Shown here piece after piece: positions 28,154-38,420 of a DNA stretch of 64,000 bases (the first letter of the stretch is position 1; every line of letters begins with the position of its first letter). Made by a program: the position numbers and the translations under genes. The notes below the pieces were generated by a model, which was not told where the DNA came from, did not search any database, and was given only the letters and a program-made list of their open reading frames with translations. The stretch lies in NCBI RefSeq assembly GCF_039908645.1, contig NZ_CP150917.1, positions 5,157,501 to 5,221,500 on the forward strand. The letters are read 5' to 3'. The stretch comes from Pseudomonas helvetica (GTDB lineage Bacteria; Pseudomonadota; Gammaproteobacteria; Pseudomonadales; Pseudomonadaceae).

Positions 28154-29545
28154 TTACAAATGCGATTCGGCGTATTCGGCCAGAATCGAACGTGGCACCC
28201 CTTGCAGGGTGATGTGCACCCCGTTAGGGAAGTCCTTGAAGCGTTCAGTCAGGTAAGTCAGCCCGGAGCTGGTCGCGGACAGGTAAGGGGTGTCGATCTG
28301 CGCCAGGTTGCCCAGGCACACCACTTTGGAACCGGCGCCGGCACGGGTGATGATGGTTTTCATCTGGTGCGGCGTGAGGTTCTGGCATTCGTCGATCAGG
28401 ATCAGGCTTTGCTGGAAGCTGCGGCCCCGGATGTAGTTGAGGGATTTGAACTGCAACGGCACTTTGCTGAGGATGTAGTCGACGCTGCCATGGGTGCTTT
28501 CGTCATCCATGTGCAAGGCTTCGAGGTTATCGGTGATGGCGCCCAGCCAAGGCTCCATTTTTTCTGCTTCGGTGCCCGGCAGGAAACCGATCTCCTGGTC
28601 CAGCCCCTGCACGCTACGGGTGGCGATGATGCGCCGGTAGCGCTTGCTGACCATGGTCTGCTCGATTGCCGCAGCCAGCGCCAGGATGGTTTTACCCGAA
28701 CCCGCAGCACCCGACAGGTTGACCAGGTGAATGTCCGGGTCGAGCAAGGCGTACAGCGCCAGGCTCTGATAGATGTCGCGTGGTTTCAGGCCCCAGGCTT
28801 CCTGGTGCAACAGGGGTTCCTGATGCAGGTCGAGGATCAGCAGCTTATCGACCTGGATTTCCTTGATCCAGCCGACAAATCCCTGTTCGTCGATGATGAA
28901 CTCGTTGATATGCACGGCCGGCAGGTTGTCGATCAGTTGCACCTGGTGCCAGGTGCGGCCATGGTCCTGACGGGTTTCGACCTTGCTCACACGGTCCCAG
29001 AACGAGCCCGTCATGTTGTGATACCCGTTGGGCAGCAACGACACGTCGTCAACCAACTGGTCAGTGCTGTAGTCCTCGGCCGCAATCCCGCAGGCCCGGG
29101 CCTTGAGGCGCATGTTGATGTCTTTGGTCACCAGCACCACGCGCAGTTCCTTGTCCCGCGCGTGCAGGTCGATCAACTGGTTGATGATGATGTTGTCGTT
29201 CAGGTGTTCGGGCAGAACGATGTTCGGCTCGGTACGCTTGCTCATCAGAATCGACAGCAAACCCTTGGGCCCGCTTTTTCCGCGCTGGATCGGTACACCC
29301 TGTTCAACGTCTTCGGGAGAGGCGTCGCCCAGTGTGTTGTCGATCAGCCGAATGGCCTGACGACATTCGGCCGCAACGCTGTGATGGCCGCTCTTGAGCT
29401 TGTCCAGCTCTTCAAGGACGGTCATCGGGATGGCAACGTGGTGTTCTTCGAAGTTCAGGAGCGCGTTTGGATCGTGGATCAATACGTTGGTATCGAGTAC
29501 ATAAAGGATTGGCAGGTTGGAGGGGCTACGTCCGTGATCATCCAT
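28154..29545 (-). CDS. PIN-PhoH family protein (PhoH2/YlaK-like RNase-helicase)
   Basis: 463 residues. The N-terminal PIN domain (about residues 12-150) has VLDTNVLIHDP, the acidic VLEELDKLK and the LVTKDINMRLKA segment of Mg-dependent RNases. The C-terminal PhoH ATPase domain has Walker A GAAGSGKT, RSVQGLDQEIGFLPGTEAEKMEPW and Walker B LILIDECQNLTPHQMKTIITRAG. Fusions of this type unwind and cleave RNA in mycobacteria and other bacteria; the role in Pseudomonas is not established. Start at ATG 29545 with AAAGGTG upstream. Confidence 0.93.
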   Translation of the reverse strand: MDDHGRSPSNLPILYVLDTNVLIHDPNALLNFEEHHVAIPMTVLEELDKLKSGHHSVAAECRQAIRLIDNTLGDASPEDVEQGVPIQRGKSGPKGLLSILMSKRTEPNIVLPEHLNDNIIINQLIDLHARDKELRVVLVTKDINMRLKARACGIAAEDYSTDQLVDDVSLLPNGYHNMTGSFWDRVSKVETRQDHGRTWHQVQLIDNLPAVHINEFIIDEQGFVGWIKEIQVDKLLILDLHQEPLLHQEAWGLKPRDIYQSLALYALLDPDIHLVNLSGAAGSGKTILALAAAIEQTMVSKRYRRIIATRSVQGLDQEIGFLPGTEAEKMEPWLGAITDNLEALHMDDESTHGSVDYILSKVPLQFKSLNYIRGRSFQQSLILIDECQNLTPHQMKTIITRAGAGSKVVCLGNLAQIDTPYLSATSSGLTYLTERFKDFPNGVHITLQGVPRSILAEYAESHL

Positions 29546-29583
29546 ACTCGGTCACCTTTGTGGGAGCCAGTCGACGCAATACC

Positions 29584-29721
29584 ATGACAGTGCTGCGCCT
29601 CGAAGTGGCCACCGAATTCACCTGTCGTACTGAAATGAACTGCACGACTCAAGTGAACTGCACACACGGGGTCTTGGAAGACGCCACCTGTGTTGCAGGT
29701 TTCGGCGGTCTGTCTTCGTAA
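29584..29721 (+). CDS. Possible 45-residue Cys-repeat peptide
   Basis: An ATG-initiated ORF in the 349-bp gap between the PhoH gene and the deacetylase, otherwise without genes. The translation is MTVLRLEVATEF followed by three hexads with Cys at the third position, FTCRTE, MNCTTQ, VNCTHG (the first shares the F), then VLEDATCVAGFGGLSS. The hexads come from an 18-bp direct repeat (TGAACTGCAC at 29636 and 29654). The ribosome site is poor (GGGAG about 17 nt upstream) and no maturation enzyme is nearby. It may be a short secreted or modified peptide, or chance. Confidence 0.28.
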   Translation: MTVLRLEVATEFTCRTEMNCTTQVNCTHGVLEDATCVAGFGGLSS

Positions 29722-29741
29722 TACTCCAAAACCCATGACAG

Positions 29742-29765
29742 AAAAAAGCACTTTGACGCTTTTTT
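29742..29765. terminator. Weak terminator-like hairpin
   Basis: AAAAAAGC and GCTTTTTT around 8 nt. It could terminate transcription of the deacetylase gene on the minus strand or the small ORF on the plus strand. Confidence 0.35.
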
Positions 29766-29894
29766 GAAGTTTATTTTTCAGAGTGACGAAAAGCCCTTGG
29801 CGCGCCGCGCCGGCACCGTTAAAGTCGGAAGTCCGTCTGTATCGAAATCCCTTCTGAAATCCCCCCTGCCCCACTGTTTACTGGGTTCCGCGTT

Positions 29895-31019
29895 TCAGCG
29901 AAAAGCCTCCTGACAATCTTCCCAGCCGATCCCGCTTTGCGCGGTGTGCATCAGCAGCCAGGGCATTGCCGTTTTCACCACGTCCTGTTTGGCGTTGAAA
30001 TTGATCACCCCGTGGCGCCACAGCAGCATCAATGTCAGCACCCGCTGTGCGCTCTGCTCAGCCGTGAGCTGCCGACTGCCGTCCGCAGGATCGATGTCCC
30101 ACAGCGCAACCTGCACCCCCTGAGCCTTGAAGAAACCCTGCGCATCGGCGCGACGCTGGCCGTTCGGCGGGCGGAACAACGGCACGAAGTTTTCTGGCAG
30201 TTTGCTCTTCACCAGTTCGACGCTGCGAGTCACTGAGTACTGCCAATCCTGCCAATGGCTGTGGGAGCGGAACTCCCAGCCCTGCACCCCGATGCATTGC
30301 TTTGAGTACAACGTTTGCAGCTCGGCCACCGAATGCTGTGCCAAGCGGTTCTGGATATCGCTGCCTAGCACAAAGAAGGTCCCGCTCAGGTTAGCCTTGC
30401 GCAGGTACTCGGCCAGCCACGCAGTGTTGTCCGGCGCGAGGTTGGCGGCGCTATCGAAACTCAGCACAAACAGCCGATCGTTGAGTTCATCGCCGTTACG
30501 CTCGTAGTCGCCAAACAGTTCGACTTCGCTGCTGGTCTGTGGAAACAGAGCGGCCTTGCGCAATTGTTCGTCCAGATAGCGCTCGTGAAAATGCCGGCTC
30601 GGCTCGGCCCAGCGGGCGTAATAGGACTCTTCGCCGAGTTCGAACTTGGCGGCCTGCTCGCGCAGGGTGTCCATGTCTTCGACCAGAAAACAGAAGGACG
30701 CATCCTGATCACAGCTCTGCTGGGCAAAGTTATAGTTGGCAAGCAAACGCTTCCACATACGCGCGCGTAGCGTGTTGATCGACTCGAGGTTGATCATGCG
30801 CAACCCCAGGCGCTGCTTTAAAGCAGCTTCATCCAGCGCTTCACTGGCGAGCAAGGCCCGGGCGAAGGTGAGAATTTCCGCGCGTGAGGCGACATCGAAC
30901 AGGGTCGGGCTGCCCAGTTGCTCCGGCCAGGTGCTGCGGTCCAGCGTGGCAGGGTCGTTGGGCGCGGCATAGGCACTCACGCTGAACAACCAGGCACAAA
31001 ACAGTAAAGCGATACGCAA
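29895..31019 (-). CDS. Secreted polysaccharide deacetylase family protein
   Basis: 374 residues from a TTG start at 31019 (RIALLFCAWLFSVSAYAAPND follows), chosen because GGAG lies 8 nt upstream and it begins exactly at the signal peptide; the longer frame runs back into a REPIN. The C-terminal half is a NodB-type carbohydrate esterase 4 domain: LFVLSFDSA, LRKANLSGTFFVLGSDI, WEFRSHSHWQDWQ (metal-binding His pair), PLFRPPNGQRRADAQGFF (Arg-Pro-Pro catalytic motif) and ALWDIDPADG. The N-terminal ~170 residues are helical with no recognised family. Probably periplasmic and acting on an N-acetylated glycan; substrate unknown. Confidence 0.88.
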   Translation of the reverse strand: MRIALLFCAWLFSVSAYAAPNDPATLDRSTWPEQLGSPTLFDVASRAEILTFARALLASEALDEAALKQRLGLRMINLESINTLRARMWKRLLANYNFAQQSCDQDASFCFLVEDMDTLREQAAKFELGEESYYARWAEPSRHFHERYLDEQLRKAALFPQTSSEVELFGDYERNGDELNDRLFVLSFDSAANLAPDNTAWLAEYLRKANLSGTFFVLGSDIQNRLAQHSVAELQTLYSKQCIGVQGWEFRSHSHWQDWQYSVTRSVELVKSKLPENFVPLFRPPNGQRRADAQGFFKAQGVQVALWDIDPADGSRQLTAEQSAQRVLTLMLLWRHGVINFNAKQDVVKTAMPWLLMHTAQSGIGWEDCQEAFR

Positions 31020-31096
31020 AGGGATGTCTCCATAACAAAACCCGCGCGGCACTATAGCTGATCTTGCGACCCTCCCTGCTGCGCCTGCGTACCCAA

Positions 31097-31229
31097 TGTG
31101 GCGAGGGAGCTTGCTCCCGCTCGATCGCGAAGCGGTCGCAAAGCCAGCGACCACGATTTGCCTGACATGATGAAGTTGCAAACTTCAGGGCCGCTTCGCA
31201 GCCCAACGGGAGCAAGCTCCCTCGCCACA
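31097..31229. repeat. REPIN between the deacetylase gene and yaaA
   Basis: Inverted REP pair (TGTGGCGAGGGAGCTTGCTC ... GAGCAAGCTCCCTCGCCACA) within the 305-bp divergent gap; the remaining bases hold the promoters of both genes, not individually resolved. Confidence 0.9.
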
Positions 31230-31324
31230 AAGGACTCGACACCACCGATCAGCTATCACTTCCATAGCTGGAGTCAACCGGGACAACCCCCTAGAATCCC
31301 CGCACGATTAAAGGAGACGACTTC

Positions 31325-32104
31325 ATGCTGATGGTGATTTCCCCCGCCAAGACCCTCGATTACGAAACACCGCCGGCCACCCAGCGTTTCACTCAACCGC
31401 AATACCTGGACCATTCCCAGGAGCTGATCCTGCAATTGCGCGAGCTGAGCCCGGCACAGATCAGCGAGTTGATGCACGTTTCCGACAAGATCGGCGGCCT
31501 CAACGCTGCACGCTTCGGCAGCTGGACCCCGGCGTTTACGCCAGCCAATGCCAAGCAGGCGCTGCTGGCGTTCAAGGGTGACGTGTACACCGGCATGAAT
31601 GCCCAGACCTTCAGCGAAGCCGATTTCGACTACGCCCAGCAACACTTGCGCATGCTCTCGGGCCTCTACGGCCTGCTGCGCCCGCTGGACCTGATGCAAC
31701 CGTATCGGCTGGAGATGGGCACCAAACTGGCCAATGCCCGCGGCAAGGACCTGTATGCCTTCTGGGGCACGCAAATCAGCGAATGGCTGAACGAAGCCCT
31801 GGCCGAGCAAGGCGATGACGTGCTGCTCAACCTGGCCTCCAACGAGTACTTCTCGGCGGTCAAACGCAGCGCCTTGAACGCCCGGATCATCAACACCGAG
31901 TTCAAGGACCTGAAGAACGGCCAGTACAAGATCATCAGCTTCTACGCGAAGAAAGCCCGCGGGATGATGAGCCGTTTCGTGATCCAGGAACGCATCAACG
32001 ACCCGGCTGCGCTCAAGCAATTTGACGTGCAGGGTTACCGTTACAGCGCCGAACAGTCGAAACCCGACAACCTGGTTTTCCTGCGCGACCACGCCCCCGA
32101 ATAA
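31325..32104 (+). CDS. yaaA: Peroxide stress protein YaaA
   Basis: 259 residues, start [14 protein letters not shown] with AAAGGAG upstream. YaaA (DUF328) lowers free iron and protects DNA during hydrogen peroxide stress in E. coli. Family motifs present: [61 protein letters not shown] and [15 protein letters not shown]. Monocistronic; a long near-palindrome follows 11 bp after the stop. Confidence 0.96.
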   Translation: MLMVISPAKTLDYETPPATQRFTQPQYLDHSQELILQLRELSPAQISELMHVSDKIGGLNAARFGSWTPAFTPANAKQALLAFKGDVYTGMNAQTFSEADFDYAQQHLRMLSGLYGLLRPLDLMQPYRLEMGTKLANARGKDLYAFWGTQISEWLNEALAEQGDDVLLNLASNEYFSAVKRSALNARIINTEFKDLKNGQYKIISFYAKKARGMMSRFVIQERINDPAALKQFDVQGYRYSAEQSKPDNLVFLRDHAPE

Positions 32105-32115
32105 AGCATCACGAT

Positions 32116-32146
32116 GGCGCACGACATTGATCAATGTGCGTGCGCC
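32116..32146. other. 31-nt near-perfect palindrome after yaaA
   Basis: GGCGCACG-ACATTGA/TCAATGT-G-CGTGCGCC: the central 14 bp are a perfect palindrome and the 8-bp outer arms pair with one extra G. It starts 11 nt after the yaaA stop. There is no T run, so it may be a cruciform-type terminator or a protein-binding site. Confidence 0.6.
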
Positions 32147-32908
32147 GAAACGTGGTTTCCCCCTACATCTCCCCCGCCTAATTCGTCATTTTTCTGGCGC
32201 CAAAAACACATCAATTCCATTTATGAAATTTCTTTCACTCGACAAGCGTGAATTTTTTCAGTAGTGGCACGCATTTTTTTCAAGCGTAGTGGCAAAAAAC
32301 TATTCACGTTAATTAACTCCCCATTAATAAAGGTCGAAACGGCAAGTGCTATCAATATGAGAGCAGTGCCATCTTTTGCAATATTTCAGGAAATTTCAAA
32401 AATCGGGATAAGCCGCCATGAACTATCTGAAAATACACAGCTCATACCACCGGTAACGATTATCTCTGAGCGTGTACGAGATAACTTACACAGCGTGCAG
32501 GCCCTATCGCCAAGTTGTCATGTTCAACTTTGCTTTCAGGCCACTTATTTGCAATAACAGGAGATAACGCACCATTACTATCCCCTACAAGGCCAAGGCT
32601 GCCCCCCTGTAAACGTGCTCACCTGAGCACCTGAGTGCTTGATATTGCTGGCTTTATGCCAACTTTCAAGTACCACCAGCCTTTTGCACCACGGTATTCA
32701 AAAGAAATGCCGGCTGCAGTTCAGGGCACGCCTTCACTATCAGGCCAAGTTTCGCACACCTTGAGTGCACTTATTTAGACACTCGGAATTGAGTATGCCT
32801 GCACACGGTACTGTGGCGCCTGCCGTCCACACTTCCGAGTGCACTTCGACCGCTGAACACTATTAACTTCGCGCCTTTAATGGCGTGATCAATACAGAGG
32901 TAATTGCG
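32147..32908 (+). promoter_or_regulatory. Long upstream regulatory region of algD
   Basis: About 760 bp without a convincing gene. The first ~410 bp are AT-rich compared with flanking DNA; a 97-codon ORF there (32264-32557) is not supported. Nearer algD are a 16-bp palindrome GTGCTCA-CC-TGAGCAC (32615-32630), two copies of GAGTGCACTT (32763-32772 and 32837-32846, each containing the palindrome AGTGCACT) and CGCC-TTTAAT-GGCG (32872-32885). The algD promoter is known in Pseudomonas to use the extracytoplasmic sigma factor AlgU and distant activators. A weak AlgU-like -35 (GGAATT, 32787-32792) is seen, without a good -10. Confidence 0.5.
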
Positions 32909-34225
32909 ATGCGCATCAGCATATTTGGTTTGGGTTACGTCGGCGCAGTCTGTGCCGGTTGCCTGTCTGCACGAGGCCACGACGTGGTTGGCGTGGACAT
33001 TTCCAAAGACAAGATCGACCTGATCAATGCCGGTAAATCTCCGATCGTTGAACCGGGTCTGGGCGAGCTGCTGACCCAGGGCATTCATACCGGTCGTCTG
33101 CGCGGCACCACCAACTTCGCAGAAGCCATCCGTGACACCGACCTGTCGATGATCTGCGTCGGTACACCGAGCAAGAAGAACGGCGATCTGGAACTCAACT
33201 ACATCGAATCGGTGTGCCGCGAGATCGGCTTTGTCCTGCGTGACAAAACCACCCGCCACACCATCGTGGTCCGCAGCACCGTGTTGCCGGGCACCGTGAA
33301 AAACGTGGTGATTCCGATCCTCGAAGACTGCTCGGGCAAAAAGGCCGGCGTCGATTTCGGCGTTGCCGTGAACCCTGAGTTCCTGCGTGAAAGCACCGCG
33401 ATCAAGGACTACGACCTGCCACCGATGACGGTCATCGGTGAGTTCGACAAGGCCAGCGGTGACGTTCTGCAATCGCTGTACGAAGAGCTCGACGCGCCGA
33501 TCATCCGCAAGGACATCGAAGTCGCCGAGATGATCAAGTACACCTGCAACGTCTGGCATGCCACCAAAGTGACCTTCGCCAACGAGATCGGCAACATCGC
33601 CAAAGCGGTCGGCGTCGATGGTCGCGAAGTGATGGAAGTGGTCTGCCAGGACAAGACCCTCAACCTGTCCCAGTACTACATGCGCCCGGGCTTCGCATTT
33701 GGTGGCTCGTGCCTGCCGAAGGACGTGCGCGCCCTGACCTACCGCGCAAGCTCCCTGGACATCGAAGCGCCGCTGCTCAACTCGCTGATGCGCAGTAACG
33801 AATCCCAGGTGCAGAACGCCTTTGACATCGTTTCCAGCCACGACAAACGCAAAGTCGCCCTGCTCGGCCTGAGCTTCAAGGCCGGCACCGATGACCTGCG
33901 CGAAAGCCCGCTGGTGGAGCTGGCGGAAATGCTGATCGGCAAGGGTTACGACCTGAGCATCTACGACAGCAACGTCGAATACGCCCGCGTCCACGGTGCG
34001 AACAAGGATTACATCGAGTCGAAGATTCCTCACGTCTCGTCCTTGCTCAACTCGGACTTCGACTCGGTGATCGACAACTCCGACGTGATCATCCTCGGCA
34101 ACCGCGACGAGAAGTTCCGCGCCCTGGCCGAGACCGCGCCGCACGGCAAGCAAGTGGTCGACCTGGTCGGCTTCATGTCCAAAGCCACCAGCGTCAGTGG
34201 CCGCACCGAAGGTATCTGCTGGTAA
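32909..34225 (+). CDS. algD: GDP-mannose 6-dehydrogenase AlgD
   Basis: 438 residues from the ATG at 32909 ([17 protein letters not shown]). It oxidises GDP-mannose twice to GDP-mannuronic acid, the committed and rate-setting step of alginate synthesis. NAD-binding GxGxxG is G7-L-G9-Y-V-G12. The catalytic cysteine is Cys268 in [13 protein letters not shown], the same number as in P. aeruginosa AlgD. The C-terminal UDP-glucose/GDP-mannose dehydrogenase domain contains [20 protein letters not shown]. First gene of the 12-gene alginate operon; cytoplasmic. Confidence 0.98.
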   Translation: MRISIFGLGYVGAVCAGCLSARGHDVVGVDISKDKIDLINAGKSPIVEPGLGELLTQGIHTGRLRGTTNFAEAIRDTDLSMICVGTPSKKNGDLELNYIESVCREIGFVLRDKTTRHTIVVRSTVLPGTVKNVVIPILEDCSGKKAGVDFGVAVNPEFLRESTAIKDYDLPPMTVIGEFDKASGDVLQSLYEELDAPIIRKDIEVAEMIKYTCNVWHATKVTFANEIGNIAKAVGVDGREVMEVVCQDKTLNLSQYYMRPGFAFGGSCLPKDVRALTYRASSLDIEAPLLNSLMRSNESQVQNAFDIVSSHDKRKVALLGLSFKAGTDDLRESPLVELAEMLIGKGYDLSIYDSNVEYARVHGANKDYIESKIPHVSSLLNSDFDSVIDNSDVIILGNRDEKFRALAETAPHGKQVVDLVGFMSKATSVSGRTEGICW

Positions 34226-34299
34226 CCGCCGTTCCCCGTAGGCGCTGGTTCTGCCAGCGCCTACGACTGCTCATCGCCGAAACACAATGGATGCAGATT

Positions 34300-35781
34300 A
34301 TGCACAGGCTAAAGCACCGCCTACTTCAGGCTGCCGGTTGGCTGTTTTACCTCAGTTTATTGATGGGCATCGCCATGGCGCTGCCTGTGAGCACTTTCGA
34401 CTCGCAGTCCAAGGACTTCATTTTCCTGATTGGCGCCGTTGGTATCTGGCGCTATTCGATGGGTGCCACGCACTTTCTGCGCGGCATGCTGTTTCTCTAC
34501 GTGGTCTACCCGCACCTGCGGCGCAAAGTGCGCAAGCTCGGCAAGACGGCAGACCCGTCCCACGTGTTTTTGATGGTCACCAGTTTTCGTATCGACGCGC
34601 TGACCACCGCCCAGGTCTACAGCTCGGTGATTCGCGAAGCGATCGAGTGCGAGCTTCCGACCACCGTGGTCTGCTCGATCGTGGAAATGTCCGATGAGCT
34701 GTTGGTGAAAAGCCTCTGGGCCAAAATGAACCCGCCGGACCGGGTCAAGCTCGACTTCGTGCGCATCCCCGGCACCGGCAAACGCGATGGCCTGGCCTTC
34801 GGTTTCCGCGCCATCTCGCGCCACCTGCCGGACGACCGCGCGGTCGTGGCGGTGATCGATGGCGACACCGTGCTTGCCGAAGGCGTAGTACGTAAAACCG
34901 TGCCGTGGTTCCAGCTGTTCGGCAATGTCGGCGGCCTGACCACCAACGAGTTTTGCGAAGTGCGCGGCGGCTACATCATGAGCGAATGGCACAAGCTGCG
35001 CTTCGCCCAGCGTCACATCAACATGTGCTCGATGGCCCTGTCCAAGCGCGTGCTGACCATGACCGGGCGCATGTCGGTATTTCGCGCCAGCGTGGTCACC
35101 GACCCGGACTTCATCGCCGACGTCGAAAGCGACTCGCTGCAACACTGGCGCCTGGGCCGTTTCAAGTTTCTCACCGGCGACGACAAGTCCAGCTGGTTCA
35201 GCCTGATGCGCCTGGGTTACGACACCTTCTACGTGCCTGACGCTGCGATCAACACCGTTGAACACCCGCCGGAAAAGAGCTTCATCAAGGCCAGCCGCAA
35301 GCTGATGTTCCGCTGGTACGGCAACAATCTGCGGCAGAACTCCCGGGCACTGGGCCTGGGGATGAAACGCCTGGGCCTGTTCACCTCGGTGGTGCTGTTC
35401 GACCAACGCGTGTCGATGTGGACCTCGCTGCTGGGCCTGACCGTGGCACTGATCGCCAGCTTCAAATACGGCACTGCGTTCATCCTCGTGTACCTGCTGT
35501 GGATCGGCATCACCCGCCTGATCCTGACTCTGTTGCTCTCCTGCTCGGGACACAAGATCGGCCCGGCCTACCCGGCGATTCTTTATTACAACCAGATCGT
35601 TGGCGCGCTGGTGAAGATCTACGTGTTCTTCCGCCTCGACCAACAGTCCTGGACCCGTCAGGACACCAAATTGACCCGTGATCTGGCCAGCTTTCAACGT
35701 TGGTTCAACACCTGGTCGTCTCGGACCATGACCTTCTCCGCCGGCAGCATCTTCGTCGCCGTGCTGCTGTTGATGGTCTGA
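34300..35781 (+). CDS. alg8: Mannuronan polymerase, glycosyltransferase Alg8
   Basis: 493 residues from ATG 34300 ([20 protein letters not shown]); an ATG three codons earlier is possible and neither has a clear ribosome site. Inner-membrane family 2 glycosyltransferase that polymerises GDP-mannuronate. Two N-terminal membrane helices, then the cytoplasmic GT-A domain with VAVIDGDTV (DxD metal motif), [26 protein letters not shown] (acceptor-site region) and [19 protein letters not shown] (QxxRW-like), and C-terminal helices. Works with Alg44, which senses c-di-GMP. Confidence 0.96.
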   Translation: MHRLKHRLLQAAGWLFYLSLLMGIAMALPVSTFDSQSKDFIFLIGAVGIWRYSMGATHFLRGMLFLYVVYPHLRRKVRKLGKTADPSHVFLMVTSFRIDALTTAQVYSSVIREAIECELPTTVVCSIVEMSDELLVKSLWAKMNPPDRVKLDFVRIPGTGKRDGLAFGFRAISRHLPDDRAVVAVIDGDTVLAEGVVRKTVPWFQLFGNVGGLTTNEFCEVRGGYIMSEWHKLRFAQRHINMCSMALSKRVLTMTGRMSVFRASVVTDPDFIADVESDSLQHWRLGRFKFLTGDDKSSWFSLMRLGYDTFYVPDAAINTVEHPPEKSFIKASRKLMFRWYGNNLRQNSRALGLGMKRLGLFTSVVLFDQRVSMWTSLLGLTVALIASFKYGTAFILVYLLWIGITRLILTLLLSCSGHKIGPAYPAILYYNQIVGALVKIYVFFRLDQQSWTRQDTKLTRDLASFQRWFNTWSSRTMTFSAGSIFVAVLLLMV

Positions 35782-35816
35782 CCTGCCTTGCCTGAATTAA
35801 CGAGGAAATACCCCCT

Positions 35817-36986
35817 ATGAATACCGCCGCGAACATCAACGTAGTGCATGAATCCGAAGCCCAACGCCAACACGCCCGGGTGAAAATCCCGGCCAAGTTG
35901 CGCTTCTTCGGACCCGACCGTACGCCTGTGGACGCACGCCTCATCGACCTGTCCGCCGGTGGCCTGAGCTTCAATGCCGGCCAAGTACTGCTCAAGGTCG
36001 GGGATGTGCACAAGGGCCGACTGCAATTCTTGATCGACAACCTCGGCCTGGCCATGGACGTCGAGATACAGATTCGCTCGTTCGACCGCCAGACCGGCCG
36101 CACCGGTTGCCAGTTCCAGAACCTCGAACCGCAGGACATCTCGACCCTGCGCCACCTGATCACGTCGCACCTGTCCGGTGACATCGTGACCATGGGCGAC
36201 GTGCTGGCGACCCTGCAACGCGACAACTTCACCAAGGCGCGCAAGCTCAAGGACGGTGGCCACGGCATGAGCGCTTTCGGGCGCTTGCGGGCAGTGACCT
36301 TCAGCCTGGGGATTTTCGTCGTCGGCCTCGCAGCGTTCGGCTTCGTTTTCAAATCGGTGTACGGCATGTACTTCGTCAGCCACGCCCAGGCCGGTCTGGT
36401 CAGTGTTTCCGGCATGAACGTCACCATGCCTCGCGATGGCACCGTACAAAGCCTGATCAAGACCGATGGCGTTGCGGCCAAGGGCGCGCCACTGGCGACG
36501 TTCAGTACCAGCATGCTCGACGTGCTCAAGGGTCATCTGGACGAAAACCAGTTGCAGCCGGCCAAGGTTGAAGAGCTGTTCGGCAAGCAGATGACCGGCA
36601 CCCTCACCTCGCCGTGCGATTGCACCGTGGCCCAACAAATGGTCGCCGACGGTCAGTACGCCAGCAAAGGCGACGTGATCTTCAAACTGGTGCCGCAGGG
36701 CAGCCAGGCCAGTGTCGAAGCACGCTTCTCCTATCGCCAGTTCGCTGACGTGCGTCCGGGTACGAAAGTGAGCTTCCAGATCGCCGGCGAAGACGCTACG
36801 CGCACCGGCACCATCGTCAGCAGCACCAGCCTGAAAAGCGAAGACCTGTCGTCCGACATCCGCGTGCAGATCAAGCCTGACGCGCCACTGGACAGCACCT
36901 TCGCCGGTCGCCCGGCAGAAGTCAGCAGCAACCGCGGCCCGTCCTTGAACTGGCTGATCGACAAAGCCATGGCCGCGGGTCTTTAA
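35817..36986 (+). CDS. alg44: Alginate co-polymerase and c-di-GMP receptor Alg44
   Basis: 389 residues, the same length as P. aeruginosa Alg44; GAGGAAA precedes the ATG. The N-terminal cytoplasmic PilZ domain keeps all key c-di-GMP contacts: Arg17 and Arg21 in EAQRQHARVKI, Asp44 and Ser46 in IDLSAGG. One membrane helix follows (FSLGIFVVGLAAFGFVFKSVYG), then a periplasmic membrane-fusion-like (HlyD/biotinyl-lipoyl) domain that links polymerase to the export apparatus. Binding of c-di-GMP activates Alg8. Confidence 0.97.
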   Translation: MNTAANINVVHESEAQRQHARVKIPAKLRFFGPDRTPVDARLIDLSAGGLSFNAGQVLLKVGDVHKGRLQFLIDNLGLAMDVEIQIRSFDRQTGRTGCQFQNLEPQDISTLRHLITSHLSGDIVTMGDVLATLQRDNFTKARKLKDGGHGMSAFGRLRAVTFSLGIFVVGLAAFGFVFKSVYGMYFVSHAQAGLVSVSGMNVTMPRDGTVQSLIKTDGVAAKGAPLATFSTSMLDVLKGHLDENQLQPAKVEELFGKQMTGTLTSPCDCTVAQQMVADGQYASKGDVIFKLVPQGSQASVEARFSYRQFADVRPGTKVSFQIAGEDATRTGTIVSSTSLKSEDLSSDIRVQIKPDAPLDSTFAGRPAEVSSNRGPSLNWLIDKAMAAGL

Positions 36987-36995
36987 GCGGAGGAC

Positions 36996-38420
36996 ATGCC
37001 TGTGACCACTCCACCTATCCTCAGAACACCGCGCTCCCACATGGGAACACTGTGCGCAGTCGCTCTTGCGGTGAGCCTGGCCGGTTGCGCCGGCCTGCCC
37101 GACCAGCGTCTGGCCAATGAAGCCCTGAAGCGCGGCGACACTGCGCTCGCGCAGCAGAACTACAAACAACTGGCCGACCTGGGTTACAGCGAAGCACAGG
37201 TCGGGCTGGCCGATATCCAGGTGGAAAGCCGCAACCCGGCGCAGATCAAAGCCGCCGAAGCCACCTACCGCGCCGCCGCCGATACCTCGCCGCGAGCACA
37301 AGCGCGCCTGGGTCGTCTGCTGGTGGCCAAACCGGGATCGACCGAAGCCGAGCAACACGAGGCCGAAGGCCTGCTGAAGAAAGCCTTTGCCAATGGCGAA
37401 GGCAACACCCTGATCCCATTGGCCATGCTGTACCTGCAATATCCCCACAGCTTCCCGAACATCAACGCCCAGCAGCAGATCAACCAATGGCGCGCCGCCC
37501 GCTATCCGGAAGCCGGTCTGGCGCAAGTGCTGCTGTATCGCACGCAAGGCACTTACGACCAGCACCTGGATGACGTCGAACGCATCTGCAAAGCGTCGCT
37601 GAACACCACCGACATCTGCTACGTCGAGCTGGCCACGGTCTATCAGAAACGTGCCCAACCGGAACTACAGGCGCAACTGCTCAAGCAACTGCAAGCCGGT
37701 TACAGCCTTGGCAAAGTTTCCGCCCAACGCATGGACAGCGTGGCCCGCGTGCTCGGCGATGCCAGCCTTGGCAAACCGGACGAAAAAACCGCGCAAGCCA
37801 TGCTCGAGCAAATCGCCCCCGGCTACCCGGCGTCCTGGGTCAGCCTGGCGCAGTTGCTCTACGACTTCCCCGAACTGGGTGACGTCGCCAAGATGATGGA
37901 ATACCTCGAAAACGGCCGAGCCGCCGATCAGCCGCGCGCCGAACTGTTGCTGGGCAAACTCTACTACGAAGGCAAGTGGGTGCCGGCCGACGCCAAGGTC
38001 GCCGAAGCACATTTCCAGAAAGCCGTGGGCAAGGAAGTCGCCGCCGATTACTACCTCGGCCAGATCTACCGCCGTGGCTACCTGGGCAAGGTCTATTCGC
38101 AAAAAGCCCTGGACCACTTGCTGACCGCTGCGCGCAACGGCCAGAACAGTGCCGACTTCGCCATCGCCCAGTTGTTTTCCCAAGGCAAGGGCACCAAGCC
38201 CAACCCGCTCAACGCCTATGTCTTCAGCCAGTTGGCCAAGACACAAAACACCCCGCAAGCCACTGAGCTGGCGCAAACACTCGAAACCCAATTGCCGCCT
38301 GCGCAGCTGGCCGAGGCCCAACGTCTGTTGAAACAGGAACAGGCCACACGTGGCGCCTCGAGCCATAGCACGTTGCAAGTCGAGGCCCTGCAAGAAAAAG
38401 ACGGCGAGGAATCTCTATGA
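36996..38420 (+). CDS. algK: Outer-membrane lipoprotein AlgK
   Basis: 474 residues. A lipoprotein signal peptide with lipobox SLAGC (Cys31) precedes a superhelix of TPR/Sel1-like repeats (e.g. [52 protein letters not shown]). AlgK is the periplasmic scaffold that places the porin AlgE and bridges it with AlgX and Alg44. Its stop overlaps the algE ATG by four bases. Confidence 0.96.
   Translation: MPVTTPPILRTPRSHMGTLCAVALAVSLAGCAGLPDQRLANEALKRGDTALAQQNYKQLADLGYSEAQVGLADIQVESRNPAQIKAAEATYRAAADTSPRAQARLGRLLVAKPGSTEAEQHEAEGLLKKAFANGEGNTLIPLAMLYLQYPHSFPNINAQQQINQWRAARYPEAGLAQVLLYRTQGTYDQHLDDVERICKASLNTTDICYVELATVYQKRAQPELQAQLLKQLQAGYSLGKVSAQRMDSVARVLGDASLGKPDEKTAQAMLEQIAPGYPASWVSLAQLLYDFPELGDVAKMMEYLENGRAADQPRAELLLGKLYYEGKWVPADAKVAEAHFQKAVGKEVAADYYLGQIYRRGYLGKVYSQKALDHLLTAARNGQNSADFAIAQLFSQGKGTKPNPLNAYVFSQLAKTQNTPQATELAQTLETQLPPAQLAEAQRLLKQEQATRGASSHSTLQVEALQEKDGEESL

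Noticed and set aside
32264..32557. 97-aa ORF upstream of algD
   Set aside because: No clear ribosome site, unusual composition and no recognisable features; it lies within the algD regulatory region.
32787..32820. AlgU promoter of algD
   Set aside because: Only a weak GGAATT -35-like hexamer without a matching -10; not listed as a defined promoter.
35694..37658. 654-aa antisense ORF across alg44/algK
   Set aside because: Long antisense frames arise from GC-rich codon bias; the plus-strand genes have family motifs and ribosome sites.
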